Notes: generated from the letters alone by a model not told the origin. A stretch of DNA of 64,000 nucleotides from Xenorhabdus eapokensis (GCF_001908105.1 NZ_MKGQ01000009.1:1-64000), one strand, 5' to 3'. Shown: positions 1 through 8,905, counted from the first letter of the stretch. Translations and numbers: made by a program.

Positions 1-240
1 GGTGATTTTGCGCTGCTCCGTTTCACCATAAAAAACCTGCAACACCGCTTCCTGCATCAGCAGCGAGGCCAAATCAATCTCCGCCTGTGGTTTAAACGGG
101 TTCGCGTTACCGACCCTGACCAATGTCAGGTTGAGGGTAAACAGCTCAGCGAGTTGTTCTTGCAAAGAAAAATCGCCGACCGCAAAGGTGTCTTCCGGCA
201 CACCCGCGATACGGCAGGTAAAACGTAGTCCACTTTTCAT
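1..240 (-). CDS. vgrG: Type VI secretion tip protein VgrG (TssI), N-terminal part only
   Basis: The first 80 codons of a minus-strand gene that runs off the left edge. The translation starts MKSGLRFTCRIAGVPEDTF and continues with a hydrophobic-polar pattern (FAVGDFSLQEQLAELFTL) typical of the N-terminal gp44-like domain of VgrG. VgrG trimers form the spike that tips the Hcp tube of a type VI secretion system and often carry effectors. The gene starts 20 bp after the TssF stop codon, so the two are probably co-transcribed. The C-terminal region, which would show an effector extension or adaptor site, is outside the window. Family assignment rests on the N-terminal pattern only. Confidence 0.75.
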   Translation of the reverse strand, partial: MKSGLRFTCRIAGVPEDTFAVGDFSLQEQLAELFTLNLTLVRVGNANPFKPQAEIDLASLLMQEAVLQVFYGETEQRKIT

Positions 241-259
241 TTTTATTCCTTATCATTTA

Positions 260-2017
260 TTACATGGCAGGGCGTAATCCATCGACGTGCCAGAACTGCC
301 ACAGCACTTCACTGTTGTCGGGGGTAAAAATTTCCAGCATGACGAACGTGGACTGGCTGATAAAGCAGGCCATCGCCTGATTGATTAACCGGCTGAAACG
401 GTACATCTCACCGGACGTGCGGTAACAACCGGGATCCAGCGTGAGCGATAACACATACCCACGAACCGGTTCCCCCCGCCGTAAGCGGTCAGTCAGGCGC
501 TCTTTTACCTGCATAATGCCGTCAATGTGTTGCTGGAACTGGCGGCTCAGCGGACGGTTGGTCTCGTTATGCGGGTCAAACAGGCGGAGAAACTGTTTCA
601 GGCTGTCGGTGGCAAATAACATCATCGGCGGGCTGGAGAGGCAGGAAAGCAGCGGCCAGCTGTTATTTTCCTGTAACAAGGGCGGATAATCGGTTACCAC
701 CGGAATAATATTCTGTACATCAAGATGAGACGGTGCACTTTCCGGCGTCACGGTAATGGCGCCCTGTGCCAGCGTCAGTGCCTGCTTATGGTAACCGATG
801 AAAGAGCACGAGACAGCAATCTCCGGCAGGTTGTTTGCCGGGTTGCCGGTCAAATCAAAAAAGCACAGCCAGTGCCGAGTTCTGCCCAGAAAATCAGACT
901 CAGTCTGGAGCTGGTAGTAAAAGGTGTCGGGCTGCGCATCGTTATCGGAAACACGGCCGGCGGGAACAAACTGCTCAATCGGCAGCCAGTGATAAGGCGT
1001 GCCACGCTGCTCGCTGTCTTCGGGCTGCACCACCACCTGAACCTCCCGCAGCCGGTACAGGCACACCGATTCTCCCAATGGCAGCGGATAGCGGTGATTA
1101 CCGGCTTCCAATCGGACAGGCGGGCTGGTCTGGTTTTCCAGATGGATCGCCGGAACACAACCCAGCAAAAATGCCCCCTCGACATCCTCCAGTGGCAATT
1201 CACCCTCGAAACGCAAAATCAGCTCAAACGTGCCATCGTCATTCAGCGGGACTTTTGAGCAACTGCTGCTGATATCCAGCGTGACAAAGTTATAAAGCGC
1301 CGGCAACGCATAGTATTCCATCAACGGTTGCAGGCCGGAATAGGGACTTTTGGCGGTGGGCAGCAACGGTTCGTCAAGCAAGCCATGCCAGCCATCAGGA
1401 AAACGTTTAATTGTTCGCCGTTCACCCTGTGTGTTCAGGCTGATATCACAGATATGTTGATCCAGCCACAGGCTGAGCTGAGTAGCACGCGCTATGTCGG
1501 TGCCGAGGAAGAACGTCAGTGAGCCACTTTGCCAAAAAGAAGACGCCAAACCGGTTTGGCATAGTATCAGGATGATTTCACTGTGCGTGCCCGTTTTCCT
1601 GACGGCGCGTTCCTGCACAATCAAGGGTTCAATATGCAAAGGACGGCAGGTTTTAAAGTTGATCAACTGCCCGTTAAGGCTGGCAGACACCGATGTACTG
1701 ATCGGGATCTCGGCAGTGCCCTGATGTTCATCATCCGTGGGCGTAAACTGCACTATCGTCGTCGGTGGGATAGGGGACAGGGCTAACGGCCAGATACGGG
1801 AGAGAATGCCGTGAACAATTTCGGGAAAATTATCCTCCAGCTTGTCCCGCAGGTTGGCAATCAAAAACGCAAAGGCTTCGAAAACGCGGACAATATCGGG
1901 ATCATGAGAGGAAACCAGAAATTCAGCCAGATGTGGCGACTTTTTCGCGATGTGCCCAGCCAGCTCTCGCAGGTAAGCGCGCTCTTTTAGATAAAGCGAT
2001 TCCTTTTCATTTTTCAT
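260..2017 (-). CDS. tssF: Type VI secretion baseplate subunit TssF (ImpG/VasA family)
   Basis: A 585-residue protein with the TssF N-terminal signature: tyrosine-rich start, AYLRELAGHIAKKSPHLAEF, then PDIVRVFEAFAFLIANLRDK and IPPTTIVQF. TssF joins TssG, TssE and TssK in the cytoplasmic baseplate wedge on which the contractile sheath assembles. An upstream ATG at 2116 would add 33 residues that do not resemble the family. The ATG at 2017 gives the normal family start, although neither has a strong ribosome-binding site. The usual partner tssG does not follow; vgrG comes next after 20 bp. No other type VI gene is visible upstream, so this is one end of a cluster that continues leftwards or an isolated fragment. 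Confidence 0.85.
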   Translation of the reverse strand: MKNEKESLYLKERAYLRELAGHIAKKSPHLAEFLVSSHDPDIVRVFEAFAFLIANLRDKLEDNFPEIVHGILSRIWPLALSPIPPTTIVQFTPTDDEHQGTAEIPISTSVSASLNGQLINFKTCRPLHIEPLIVQERAVRKTGTHSEIILILCQTGLASSFWQSGSLTFFLGTDIARATQLSLWLDQHICDISLNTQGERRTIKRFPDGWHGLLDEPLLPTAKSPYSGLQPLMEYYALPALYNFVTLDISSSCSKVPLNDDGTFELILRFEGELPLEDVEGAFLLGCVPAIHLENQTSPPVRLEAGNHRYPLPLGESVCLYRLREVQVVVQPEDSEQRGTPYHWLPIEQFVPAGRVSDNDAQPDTFYYQLQTESDFLGRTRHWLCFFDLTGNPANNLPEIAVSCSFIGYHKQALTLAQGAITVTPESAPSHLDVQNIIPVVTDYPPLLQENNSWPLLSCLSSPPMMLFATDSLKQFLRLFDPHNETNRPLSRQFQQHIDGIMQVKERLTDRLRRGEPVRGYVLSLTLDPGCYRTSGEMYRFSRLINQAMACFISQSTFVMLEIFTPDNSEVLWQFWHVDGLRPAM

Positions 2018-2297
2018 TGAATTTAACTTATGTTTTATCAATAGGGTTTCGGTGTCATGCTGAATATCAGTGAGATAAAATGGGAGATTGATCAGCAAAG
2101 CACGTTTATTGTACATGCTTATAGGTCAAATTAATTAACCAATTAGATTCAATTTTCGTTTGATTTTGGCGGGATATGGGGATGTTGGCTGTTTTTGAGA
2201 AGAAATTCAGATAAAAATAGGGGCAACATTCCATTGCTGTACTGTATTGAATTGCGATTCTGATTTTTCCCATTTGGCACTAAAAAAGCAGGAAATG

Positions 2298-2324
2298 ACC
2301 GCCAATTCTTAACGAAATGGCGGT
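2298..2324 (-). terminator. Possible terminator downstream of darP
   Basis: Seven-base arms ACCGCCA (2298-2304) and TGGCGGT (2318-2324) form a hairpin just after the darP stop codon. A short T-run lies a few bases further on in the minus direction, not directly against the stem, so intrinsic termination is plausible but not clear-cut. The rest of 2018-2333 is AT-rich and would carry the tssF promoter; I see no other element. Confidence 0.4.
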
Positions 2325-2333
2325 GAAGATGGG

Positions 2334-2870
2334 TTAAGCGGATTCCGATAACTCTTTCAAATATTGGAAAATTTGACGGTAGGATTTAGGTGGCTTGTTA
2401 GCTGCCTTCTCCTTTTTCGCATTACGAACCAATGAGCGAAGTTGCTGGCGATCAGTATGTGGATACAGTGCGATGACTTCTTCAAAGGCATCCTCATTTT
2501 CAAGCAATTTGTCACGCAGTTCTTCTAACTTATGTAAAACAACGATTTGCTGGTTGTGACGGTTTTTCAGTTTATCCAACGCAACGGTGATAGGTTCAGG
2601 ATCGCGGGCACGCAGCAGCTTACCAATTAACTGCAATTGACGGCGACGACCTTCTCGTTTGATTTTCTGCGCCAACTCAATAGCTGCCCGCAAATCTTCA
2701 TCCAGTGGAATTCGTTCCAGTTGGCTTTTACTCAGTTCAACCAGTTCTGCTCCCAACTTTTTCAGGATTTCAGCATCCCGCTTGATTTCACTTTTACTGA
2801 CCCAGATTATCTCTTCTTCTTCCTCTTCAGCAGGATAATTGTCGAGCCAATCTTCAGGCTGCTTTGCCAT
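2334..2870 (-). CDS. darP: Ribosome biogenesis factor DarP (YjgA, DUF615)
   Basis: A 178-residue, strongly charged protein starting [20 protein letters not shown], the usual acidic head of DarP/YjgA, followed by helical segments rich in Lys and Glu ([20 protein letters not shown]) and a basic tail. DarP binds late-stage pre-50S particles and helps fold helices around the peptidyl-transferase centre of 23S rRNA. It is encoded next to pmbA in divergent orientation, exactly as in E. coli. Length and sequence are normal for the family. The 197-bp divergent gap to pmbA must carry both promoters. Confidence 0.95.
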   Translation of the reverse strand: MAKQPEDWLDNYPAEEEEEEIIWVSKSEIKRDAEILKKLGAELVELSKSQLERIPLDEDLRAAIELAQKIKREGRRRQLQLIGKLLRARDPEPITVALDKLKNRHNQQIVVLHKLEELRDKLLENEDAFEEVIALYPHTDRQQLRSLVRNAKKEKAANKPPKSYRQIFQYLKELSESA

Positions 2871-3067
2871 AATTGTTTTCCTTCTAAAAAGGCCGGATAA
2901 GGTACGTTTTGGAACATGACCTATCGTCCGGTGGGTGTTAACATCCTAATATTGTGTATTGTAACTGGGAAAATTGCCTGATTACCACTCGACATTCGTG
3001 TCATAAGCCGGAAGCAGGCATTTTTTCTGACTAATTCTCTCTTTAATTCATTGGATTACGTTAATTA

Positions 3068-4411
3068 ATGATAGTCACTAATCAACAAATCGCGGAGCAG
3101 CGTAAGCTGTTGGAAGATGCGGTTGCCCATGCGCTGGAATTGGCTAAATCCGGTTGTGATGCTGCGGAAGTCGCGGTCAATAAAACGACGGGGATTAGCG
3201 TCAGTACCCGTTTTAGTGAAGTCGAAAATGTTGAGTTTAACAGTGACGGCGCATTGGGGATCACGGTTTATCACCAGCAGCGCAAAGGCAGCGCCTCCTC
3301 AACAGATCTCAGCCCAGAAGCGATTGCCCGTACTGTGCAGGCCGCCATTGATATTGCGCGTTATACCTCTCCAGATCCTTATGCTGGTCCGGCCGATAAA
3401 GCGTTATTAGCCTTTGACGCGCCTGAGTTGGATCTTTTCCATCCCGCTGATCTGGATGCAGATAAGGCCATTGAGTTGGCAGCCCGCGCTGAACAAGCGT
3501 CATTGCAGGCAGATGAGCGTATTACTAATACGGAAGGCGGAAGTTTCAACAGCCATTATGGTATTCGGGTATTTGGTAATAGTCATGGGATGCTGCAAAG
3601 CTACTGCTCCAGCCGTCATTCTATGTCAAGCTGTGTGATTGCTGAGCAAGATGGCAACATGGAACGCGATTATGCCTATACCGTGAGCCGCCATTTAGAC
3701 GAGTTGAAATCGCCTGAGTGGGTAGGGCAAGAGTGTGCTCGCCGGACGCTTTCTCGTCTGGGAGCGCGTAAATTATCAACCATGAAAGCGCCGGTTATCT
3801 TTGCTGCGGAGGTGGCAACGGGGTTGTTCGGTCATTTGGTTGGCGCGATCAGCGGTAGCAGCATTTATCGTAAATCTTCTTTCTTGTTGGATAGCCTTGG
3901 CAAACCGATCTTGCCTTTATGGCTGACGATTGAAGAACAGCCGCATTTGCTGCGTGGGTTAGCTTCAACACCATTTGACAGTGAAGGTGTGCGTACAACA
4001 ACACGTGATATTGTTAAGGACGGTGTTTTGCAGACGTGGTTGTTGACTTCCTATTCTGCCCGTAAGTTGGGAATGGTGAACACGGGTCATGCAGGTGGAA
4101 TTCATAACTGGCGTATAGCAGGTCAGGGGCTGGACTTTGCTGGCTTGTTGCGTGAAATGGGCACTGGCCTGATCGTCACGGAGCTGATGGGGCAAGGCGT
4201 TAGTGCGGTGACAGGGGATTATTCTCGCGGCGCATCCGGCTTTTGGGTTGAGAATGGCGAGATTCAATATCCTGTCAGTGAGATCACCATTGCCGGCAAT
4301 TTGAAAGATATGTGGGCGAATATGGTGACAATCGGTAATGATATCGAAACACGTAGCAATATTCAGTGTGGTTCGGTGTTGTTGCCGGAAATGAGTATCG
4401 CCGGTCAATAG
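3068..4411 (+). CDS. pmbA: Metalloprotease subunit PmbA (TldE)
   Basis: A 447-residue protein nearly collinear with E. coli PmbA/TldE (450 residues), for example [19 protein letters not shown] and the C-terminal [13 protein letters not shown]. PmbA forms a heterodimer with the zinc protease TldD; the pair matures microcin B17 and degrades CcdA-type unfolded substrates. PmbA itself lacks the HExxxH zinc motif, which sits in TldD; I see none here, as expected. The ATG at 3068 is the only start consistent with homologues. tldD is not nearby, which is normal for enterobacteria. A stem-loop (4429-4457) separates it from the convergent rnk gene. Confidence 0.96.
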   Translation: MIVTNQQIAEQRKLLEDAVAHALELAKSGCDAAEVAVNKTTGISVSTRFSEVENVEFNSDGALGITVYHQQRKGSASSTDLSPEAIARTVQAAIDIARYTSPDPYAGPADKALLAFDAPELDLFHPADLDADKAIELAARAEQASLQADERITNTEGGSFNSHYGIRVFGNSHGMLQSYCSSRHSMSSCVIAEQDGNMERDYAYTVSRHLDELKSPEWVGQECARRTLSRLGARKLSTMKAPVIFAAEVATGLFGHLVGAISGSSIYRKSSFLLDSLGKPILPLWLTIEEQPHLLRGLASTPFDSEGVRTTTRDIVKDGVLQTWLLTSYSARKLGMVNTGHAGGIHNWRIAGQGLDFAGLLREMGTGLIVTELMGQGVSAVTGDYSRGASGFWVENGEIQYPVSEITIAGNLKDMWANMVTIGNDIETRSNIQCGSVLLPEMSIAGQ

Positions 4412-4428
4412 GGATACTCAATTAACAG

Positions 4429-4457
4429 CAGCCAGTTCGGTGTAACTGAGCTGGCTG
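4429..4457. terminator. Stem-loop between convergent pmbA and rnk
   Basis: Arms CAGCCAG (4429-4435) and CTGGCTG (4451-4457) enclose a second short palindrome (CAGTT/AACTG). It lies between the 3' ends of two converging genes, where a bidirectional terminator is expected. No good T-run follows on either strand, so this is a candidate only. Confidence 0.4.
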
Positions 4458-4461
4458 GAAA

Positions 4462-4872
4462 TTAGCGGTGATATTCTCCTGCGGCTTCTGGCTGATAAAG
4501 TATTTCTAATACTTTTATTTGGGTTGTTTCACCGTTTGGCAACTTCCATGTTATTTCATCATTCACCCGCAACCCCAGAAGAGCAGCCCCTAAAGGCGCC
4601 ATGACAGACAGATGTTTGGTGCTGTCCTGCAAGGAAGCAGGGTAGACCAGTGTGCGAACACGCTCTTCATTCGTGCCTTGATCAATAAAGCGAACTTCAC
4701 TGTTCATGGTGACAACATCGGCTGGGATATCTACCGGAGCCACTATTTCTGCCCTATCCAGCTCTGCATTCAAGGCATCTGCGATACTGGTATTAGCAAA
4801 AGCAGGTTGTTCCAATAGAGAATCTAAACGTTCAGCATCTAATTCATTGATAATGATTTTAGGTTTTTTCAT
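4462..4872 (-). CDS. rnk: Nucleoside diphosphate kinase regulator Rnk
   Basis: A 136-residue protein matching E. coli Rnk in length and sequence, starting [20 protein letters not shown]. The C-terminal half has the GreA/GreB-type C-terminal fold ([20 protein letters not shown]). Rnk binds RNA polymerase and was first described as restoring nucleoside diphosphate kinase levels. The ATG at 4872 has GGAG six bases upstream. A longer reading frame would extend 23 codons through a strong hairpin and is not believed. Note the intrinsic-terminator-like structure at 4899-4938 only about 26 bases before this start. Confidence 0.93.
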   Translation of the reverse strand: MKKPKIIINELDAERLDSLLEQPAFANTSIADALNAELDRAEIVAPVDIPADVVTMNSEVRFIDQGTNEERVRTLVYPASLQDSTKHLSVMAPLGAALLGLRVNDEITWKLPNGETTQIKVLEILYQPEAAGEYHR

Positions 4873-4898
4873 ACCACACTCCAAATTAAGCTCAATAC

Positions 4899-4938
4899 AA
4901 AATAACACCCCACATCGCAAGGAGGGGGGTGTTATTTT
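4899..4938 (-). terminator. Strong intrinsic terminator after the racemase gene, in the rnk leader
   Basis: Perfect 13-base arms AAAATAACACCCC (4899-4911) and GGGGTGTTATTTT (4926-4938). Read on the minus strand the stem ends in a T-rich run, so it should terminate transcripts from the racemase gene upstream. It ends so close to the rnk start that rnk must either be transcribed through it or have a promoter squeezed into about 25 bases. Confidence 0.75.
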
Positions 4939-5077
4939 CAAAGTAATTAAAGTGATATTAGGCTGTTCTGTCGCGAAAATAAAGAGATCATGATCACGAA
5001 CTGTTTTACCTTGCTAATGAAACAAGGCTTATCCACAATGGAGGAAAAGAACAGCCTGCTATTATTTGAAGCGCAAA

Positions 5078-6310
5078 TTATAAGCCGGTGGTTACGATCC
5101 GTGGGTTGGTTTCACCCCAAATGGAAGAAAACTCAACAACATGCATTCCACCCCATTTCTGAATATCAGACTGGGTGATTTCGTCGTTACCTTGTTTACC
5201 GAAAATGACCACTTCATCGCCACTTTTCACTTCGGGTAGGTCGGTAACATCGACCATCACGGTGTTCATGGAAACACTACCGACAACAGGTGCACGGTGA
5301 CCGTTGATCAGAACATGAGCTTTGTTTGACAGGGCAGAGCTAAAGCCATCAGAGAAACCCACTGGCAAGTTAGCGAGCTTGGAATCGCGTTGCAGAATGT
5401 AAGTGTTGTCGTAACCGACACCATTACCTTTAGGATATGTTTTAACAGAAGCAACACGAGTTTTCATTTGAATTAAGGGCTTGAACTCTGGATGGCTGGT
5501 GGTCAGGATGCCGTACAGCGCACTGCCAACGCGAGCCATGTCGAATTGGGCTTCAGGAATGCTAAGTGAGGCAAAAGAGCTTGATGCGTGCAGAGTGATT
5601 TCGTCTCTGTTCAGGTTTGCCGTTTTGATCAACCAAGAAGTTTGTTCTTTGAAGTTATTAATACTGTCACGGATGGCGTCCATATTAGTGAATGCATGGT
5701 GACTCATCATGCCGACCAGTTTCAGATTAGGCAACTGAGCAATTTTCAGGGCGTCTTGTTTGCCCTGCTCAGTCTTCATCTCCAATCCATTGCGGCTCAT
5801 AAGACCTGTGTTCAGCATCAGATGAACGCGAATTTCTTTACCGTGTTTTTTTGCCAGCGCATCAATGGCTTGGGCATGAGCCAGATCGCCGATTATCTCT
5901 TCCATGTCATAGCCCAGTGTGCGTTCAATTTCAATCATGTCAGCCGTACGGACACGCATCAATTGTCCTTTAAAGCCGCTTTCACGCACGATACGGGCTT
6001 CTTCATTACTGGTAACACCTACACAAGGTACATCAGTTTTGATGATGGATGGCATCAGCAGGTCGATGCCATGACCGTAAGCATCGCCTTTCAAAACCGC
6101 ACACATTTTGGTGCCTGTATTCAGTTTTTTTTGCAGGGTGTGAATATTATTTTCGAAAGTCGTGGTATTGATTTCAACCCAGGCGTTATTGGTTGCCGCG
6201 ATGCTTTCTGCATGGGTGTTATCTAAAGAGAGCACAGGTGCTGCCTGGGCAACACCTTGAGAGAGACTCAAACCAAGAAGAATTGCCAGTGTGGTTTTAT
6301 TAAAACGCAT
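5078..6310 (-). CDS. bsr: Periplasmic broad-specificity amino-acid racemase (Bsr type, alanine racemase family)
   Basis: A 410-residue PLP-dependent racemase with a cleavable signal peptide (MRFNKTTLAILLGLSLSQG, cleavage near AQA). It aligns along its length with the Bsr/ArgR racemases of Vibrio and Pseudomonas rather than cytoplasmic Alr. PLP lysine is K74 in CAVLKGDAYGHG; the catalytic tyrosine is in GVGYDNTY; the MSRNG arginine is present. The carbamylated lysine of classic Alr is absent (VHLMLNTG), as in Bsr. Such enzymes make D-Met, D-Leu, D-Arg and D-Lys in the periplasm for cell-wall remodelling. Start at 6310 has GGAG nine bases upstream. Odd points: the usual YSDGY is FSDGF, and Gly replaces Ala after K74. 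Confidence 0.88.
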   Translation of the reverse strand: MRFNKTTLAILLGLSLSQGVAQAAPVLSLDNTHAESIAATNNAWVEINTTTFENNIHTLQKKLNTGTKMCAVLKGDAYGHGIDLLMPSIIKTDVPCVGVTSNEEARIVRESGFKGQLMRVRTADMIEIERTLGYDMEEIIGDLAHAQAIDALAKKHGKEIRVHLMLNTGLMSRNGLEMKTEQGKQDALKIAQLPNLKLVGMMSHHAFTNMDAIRDSINNFKEQTSWLIKTANLNRDEITLHASSSFASLSIPEAQFDMARVGSALYGILTTSHPEFKPLIQMKTRVASVKTYPKGNGVGYDNTYILQRDSKLANLPVGFSDGFSSALSNKAHVLINGHRAPVVGSVSMNTVMVDVTDLPEVKSGDEVVIFGKQGNDEITQSDIQKWGGMHVVEFSSIWGETNPRIVTTGL

Positions 6311-6798
6311 GAAGTAAATCTCCAGTTTTGGGGCTGTATGCATAATGTTCTGCATGTAATTGCGCTTTAATAATAAGTTTTTTTTAATTTAATTTCACAT
6401 GGTTAACTTGTTGAAAGCTATTATTTATTATCTATGTGACACTATTTATAAATAGTTAGATTAATTATCTAAGTTAATGATTGTATTATCTTGATTTTAT
6501 CCTCTGTGAATATTTAATAAACAGATTATATTAATGATTTTTTACCTTTTGTTGGTTTTAATAACTGATGTTGCGTTTACCTTGAAAATAGGATCAAGAA
6601 CACACCACCCCGAAGCGCTCTCTAACTGTTTGCTCTGTAGCGTCAGATCGAAAGAGGTTTCTTTTTTGCAATATGGGATATTTAAGCCCAGTCCTGACAT
6701 TGATTATGTGTGCTGTCATGAATGTTAGATTTTAGCTAGGAGGGAGTGATTGTCTCCAATAAGAAGCCATTCGAGACAATATCTTTAGAAGGAAGGTG
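6311..6798. other. Intergenic region between racemase and npr
   Basis: About 490 AT-rich bases that should carry the racemase promoter. A 64-codon open frame on the plus strand (6534-6728) has no ribosome-binding site or recognisable family and is not called. At 6749-6756/6773-6780 the arms ATTGTCTC and GAGACAAT form a hairpin just past the npr stop codon; no T-run follows, so it may be an mRNA 3'-end structure for the rpoN operon rather than a classic terminator. Confidence 0.4.
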
Positions 6799-7071
6799 TT
6801 ACTCTTCGTCAAACCCTGCGTTGAAGAGTTCGATAATGGCCGCCAGCGCTTGCTGTTCATCCGGCCCGTTGACTTCAACGTCTATATAGCTGCCTTGTTC
6901 AGAATCCAGCATTAGCATGGCAATGACGCTACGGGCTTCGGCCTGTAAGTTACTGCTGTTGCGCAGAATCACTTCTGATTGAAACTGTTGTACCAAATCA
7001 TGCAGTTTCATCGCAGGCCGAGCATGCATTCCAAGTCGATTTTTAATTTCAAGTCGTTGTCTGACTGTCAT
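6799..7071 (-). CDS. ptsO: Nitrogen-PTS phosphocarrier protein NPr
   Basis: A 90-residue HPr-like protein also named npr. The phosphorylated histidine is H16 in [10 protein letters not shown], and the [13 protein letters not shown] segment is the HPr serine-site region. NPr passes phosphate from EI-Ntr (PtsP) to EIIA-Ntr (PtsN), linking nitrogen status to potassium transport, envelope synthesis and GlmS control. The start at 7071 matches the 90-residue E. coli protein; an ATG at 7083 would add four residues and neither has a clear ribosome-binding site. It is the last gene of the rpoN-hpf-ptsN-rapZ-npr operon, about 20 bases after rapZ. Confidence 0.94.
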   Translation of the reverse strand: MTVRQRLEIKNRLGMHARPAMKLHDLVQQFQSEVILRNSSNLQAEARSVIAMLMLDSEQGSYIDVEVNGPDEQQALAAIIELFNAGFDEE

Positions 7072-7091
7072 GGCATGTGTCATTCATATTA

Positions 7092-7943
7092 TTATTTGCG
7101 TTTTTCCAGTGTGCGGTGGCGTGATTGCACGTTTTTGCCACGGGATCGAAAATAATCAGCCAACTGTTCTGCTACATAGACTGAACGGTGTTTACCGCCT
7201 GTGCAACCAATAGCGACAGTCAGATAGCTACGGTTATTGGTTTCCAGCATAGGTAGCCAAAGCTCAAGATAGCTACGGGTTTGATAAATAAAATTATGAA
7301 CGTCTGTATGGCGATCCAAAAACGCTGCCACAGGGCGATCCAAACCAGTCATTGGGCGTAGTTTGGGATCCCAATGCGGGTTTGGCAGGAAACGCACATC
7401 GAAAACATAATCTGCGTCGATGGGAATACCATGTTTGAAACCAAAGGATTCAAACACCATGGTCAATTCTCGTTCCCGCTTGCCTAATAGACGTGTCCTG
7501 AGCATTTCCGCCAGTTCGTGAACGGACATTTCCGATGTATCAATGATCAAGTCAGCGCGTGACCTCAGGGGTTCAAGCAAATCGCTTTCTTGGTCAATGG
7601 CACTTTCCAATGACAGGTTTTTGCTGGAGAGTGGATGCAAACGACGGGTGTCGCTGTAGCGGCGGATCAGGGTATTACGATCCGCATCAAGAAACAGTAG
7701 CTGTGGCGAAAAACTGTCGGGCAATTGCGTCAGTGCTTCTTCAAAAACTTCTGGTGACTCCGGCATATTTCTGACATCAATGCTAACCGCCGCCGAAATA
7801 TCACGTTCAGCCAGTGTGTTTGCCAATTCTGGCAGCAACACAACGGGCAGGTTATCCACGCAATAGAAGCCCATATCTTCCAGTGCTCGCAAAGCAACGG
7901 ATTTCCCAGAACCTGAACGACCACTGACTATCATCAGCACCAT
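7092..7943 (-). CDS. rapZ: RNase adapter protein RapZ
   Basis: A 283-residue P-loop protein with Walker A GRSGSGKS at residues 8-15 and a C-terminal [19 protein letters not shown] segment. RapZ senses glucosamine-6-phosphate, binds the sRNAs GlmY and GlmZ, and presents GlmZ to RNase E for cleavage, so tuning GlmS and hexosamine supply for the cell wall and LPS. Its C-terminal domain resembles phosphofructokinase and carries the RNA-binding and metabolite site. Its place between ptsN and npr is the conserved enterobacterial order. Length is one residue short of the E. coli protein. GlmY and GlmZ themselves are not in this window. Confidence 0.96.
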   Translation of the reverse strand: MVLMIVSGRSGSGKSVALRALEDMGFYCVDNLPVVLLPELANTLAERDISAAVSIDVRNMPESPEVFEEALTQLPDSFSPQLLFLDADRNTLIRRYSDTRRLHPLSSKNLSLESAIDQESDLLEPLRSRADLIIDTSEMSVHELAEMLRTRLLGKRERELTMVFESFGFKHGIPIDADYVFDVRFLPNPHWDPKLRPMTGLDRPVAAFLDRHTDVHNFIYQTRSYLELWLPMLETNNRSYLTVAIGCTGGKHRSVYVAEQLADYFRSRGKNVQSRHRTLEKRK

Positions 7944-7983
7944 GAGGTGACTCCCCCTAAATGTTTATAATTATAATCGCTAT

Positions 7984-8451
7984 TTATTCAGTAATAATTT
8001 TATACAGTTCTTCATCACTCTGCGCTGAGCGCAGGCGACGGCAGAGATTTCTATCTGCAAGGCGCTTTGCAATCAATGATAGTGAGTGTAAATGGGTTTG
8101 ACACTGGTCTGATGGCACCAATAAAGCAAACAGCAAGTCAACAGGTTGATTATCGATAGCGTCAAAAGTAATGGGCTGTTCCAGGTGCAAAAATACGCCC
8201 ACGGCATTATTCGAGCACTCTTTATTCAATTTGCCATGAGGGATCGCAATCCCGCTGCCAATTCCTGTTGTGCCTACTTTTTCGCGCGAAAGAATAGCTT
8301 CAAATACGGTATTTTCCGGCACGCCAAGCTGTTTTGATGCCAGTTCACTGATAATCTCTAAGGCGCGCTTTTTACTCGAACAAGGTACATTGTTGCGTGT
8401 ACATTCGGATGAAAGCACTGAGCTTAGTGGTAAATCTGTTTCGTTGTTCAT
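7984..8451 (-). CDS. ptsN: Nitrogen-PTS EIIA component PtsN
   Basis: A 155-residue EIIA-Ntr protein; the phosphorylated histidine is H72 in GIAIPHGKL. Unphosphorylated PtsN binds TrkA and KdpD and affects potassium homeostasis, sigma-factor choice and amino-sugar metabolism. The ATG at 8451 agrees with homologues (MNNETDLPLSSVL); an in-frame GTG at 8463 is less likely. The protein lacks the last few residues of the E. coli version but all domain elements are present. It lies between hpf and rapZ in the rpoN operon, 142 bases downstream of hpf across a region with two inverted repeats. Confidence 0.95.
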   Translation of the reverse strand: MNNETDLPLSSVLSSECTRNNVPCSSKKRALEIISELASKQLGVPENTVFEAILSREKVGTTGIGSGIAIPHGKLNKECSNNAVGVFLHLEQPITFDAIDNQPVDLLFALLVPSDQCQTHLHSLSLIAKRLADRNLCRRLRSAQSDEELYKIITE

Positions 8452-8476
8452 TTCTTTATTCACTTAGGGCCTTGTT

Positions 8477-8506
8477 ATACCAGATGCCTGATGAGGCATC
8501 CGGTAT
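8477..8506. repeat. REP-like inverted repeat between hpf and ptsN
   Basis: ATACC-GATGCCT and AGGCATC-GGTAT pair with one mismatch around a tiny loop. The core GATGCC/GGCATC is like that of enterobacterial REP palindromes. It lies inside the operon, where it could protect the upstream hpf 3' end or reduce ptsN expression. There is no T-run. Confidence 0.5.
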
Positions 8507-8525
8507 TAATGCACTGCTCTAAAAC

Positions 8526-8539
8526 CGATCTATAGATCG
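8526..8539. repeat. 14-bp perfect palindrome between hpf and ptsN
   Basis: The sequence CGATCTATAGATCG is a perfect palindrome, set inside a looser outer pairing (ACTGCTCT with AGAACAGT). It could be a protein-binding site or a processing hairpin within the rpoN operon mRNA. Function unknown. Confidence 0.4.
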
Positions 8540-8593
8540 ACTAAGTACATAGAACAGTGATAATTTTATGACAGCCCCGTTGCCTGAAAGCGA

Positions 8594-8905
8594 TTAATGT
8601 TGTCTCAATTTACTTTTGTGTTTGGTCAATTGACGCGCTAGCTTATCTACTAATACATCAATGGCCGCATACATGTCTTCATGTTCTGAGCTTGCATGCA
8701 ACTCACCTCCATTAACATACACCGTAGCTTCGGCGATCCTTTGCACCTTTTCCACTCGGAGGATGACCTGAATGAGGTTAATTTTATCGAAATATTGATT
8801 CAATTTGCTGCATTTGGTGTTCACTATGTTGCGAAGTGCATCTGTGATTTCAATATTGTGGCCTGTAATATTGAGTTGCATGGTTTTGAGTTGCGTGGTT
8901 TGCAT
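8594..8905 (-). CDS. hpf: Ribosome hibernation promoting factor Hpf (short form)
   Basis: A 103-residue protein with the core of short HPF: MQLNITGHNIEITDALR, VNGGELHASSEHEDMYAAID and ARQLTKHKSKLRQH. HPF binds the 30S A- and P-sites and, with RMF, makes inactive 100S ribosome dimers in stationary phase. The ATG at 8905 is preceded by GAAGGA with good spacing and would put eight residues (MQTTQLKT) before the methionine used in E. coli (8881), which has no ribosome-binding site here. The extra residues are the main oddity. It follows rpoN by 23 bases. Confidence 0.93.
   Translation of the reverse strand: MQTTQLKTMQLNITGHNIEITDALRNIVNTKCSKLNQYFDKINLIQVILRVEKVQRIAEATVYVNGGELHASSEHEDMYAAIDVLVDKLARQLTKHKSKLRQH

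Noticed and set aside
5588..6226. 212-codon plus-strand frame opposite the racemase gene
   Set aside because: Antisense shadow; no start signals and low-complexity composition.
6534..6728. 64-codon plus-strand frame between racemase and npr
   Set aside because: No ribosome-binding site, odd composition and no family; best seen as chance in AT-rich DNA.
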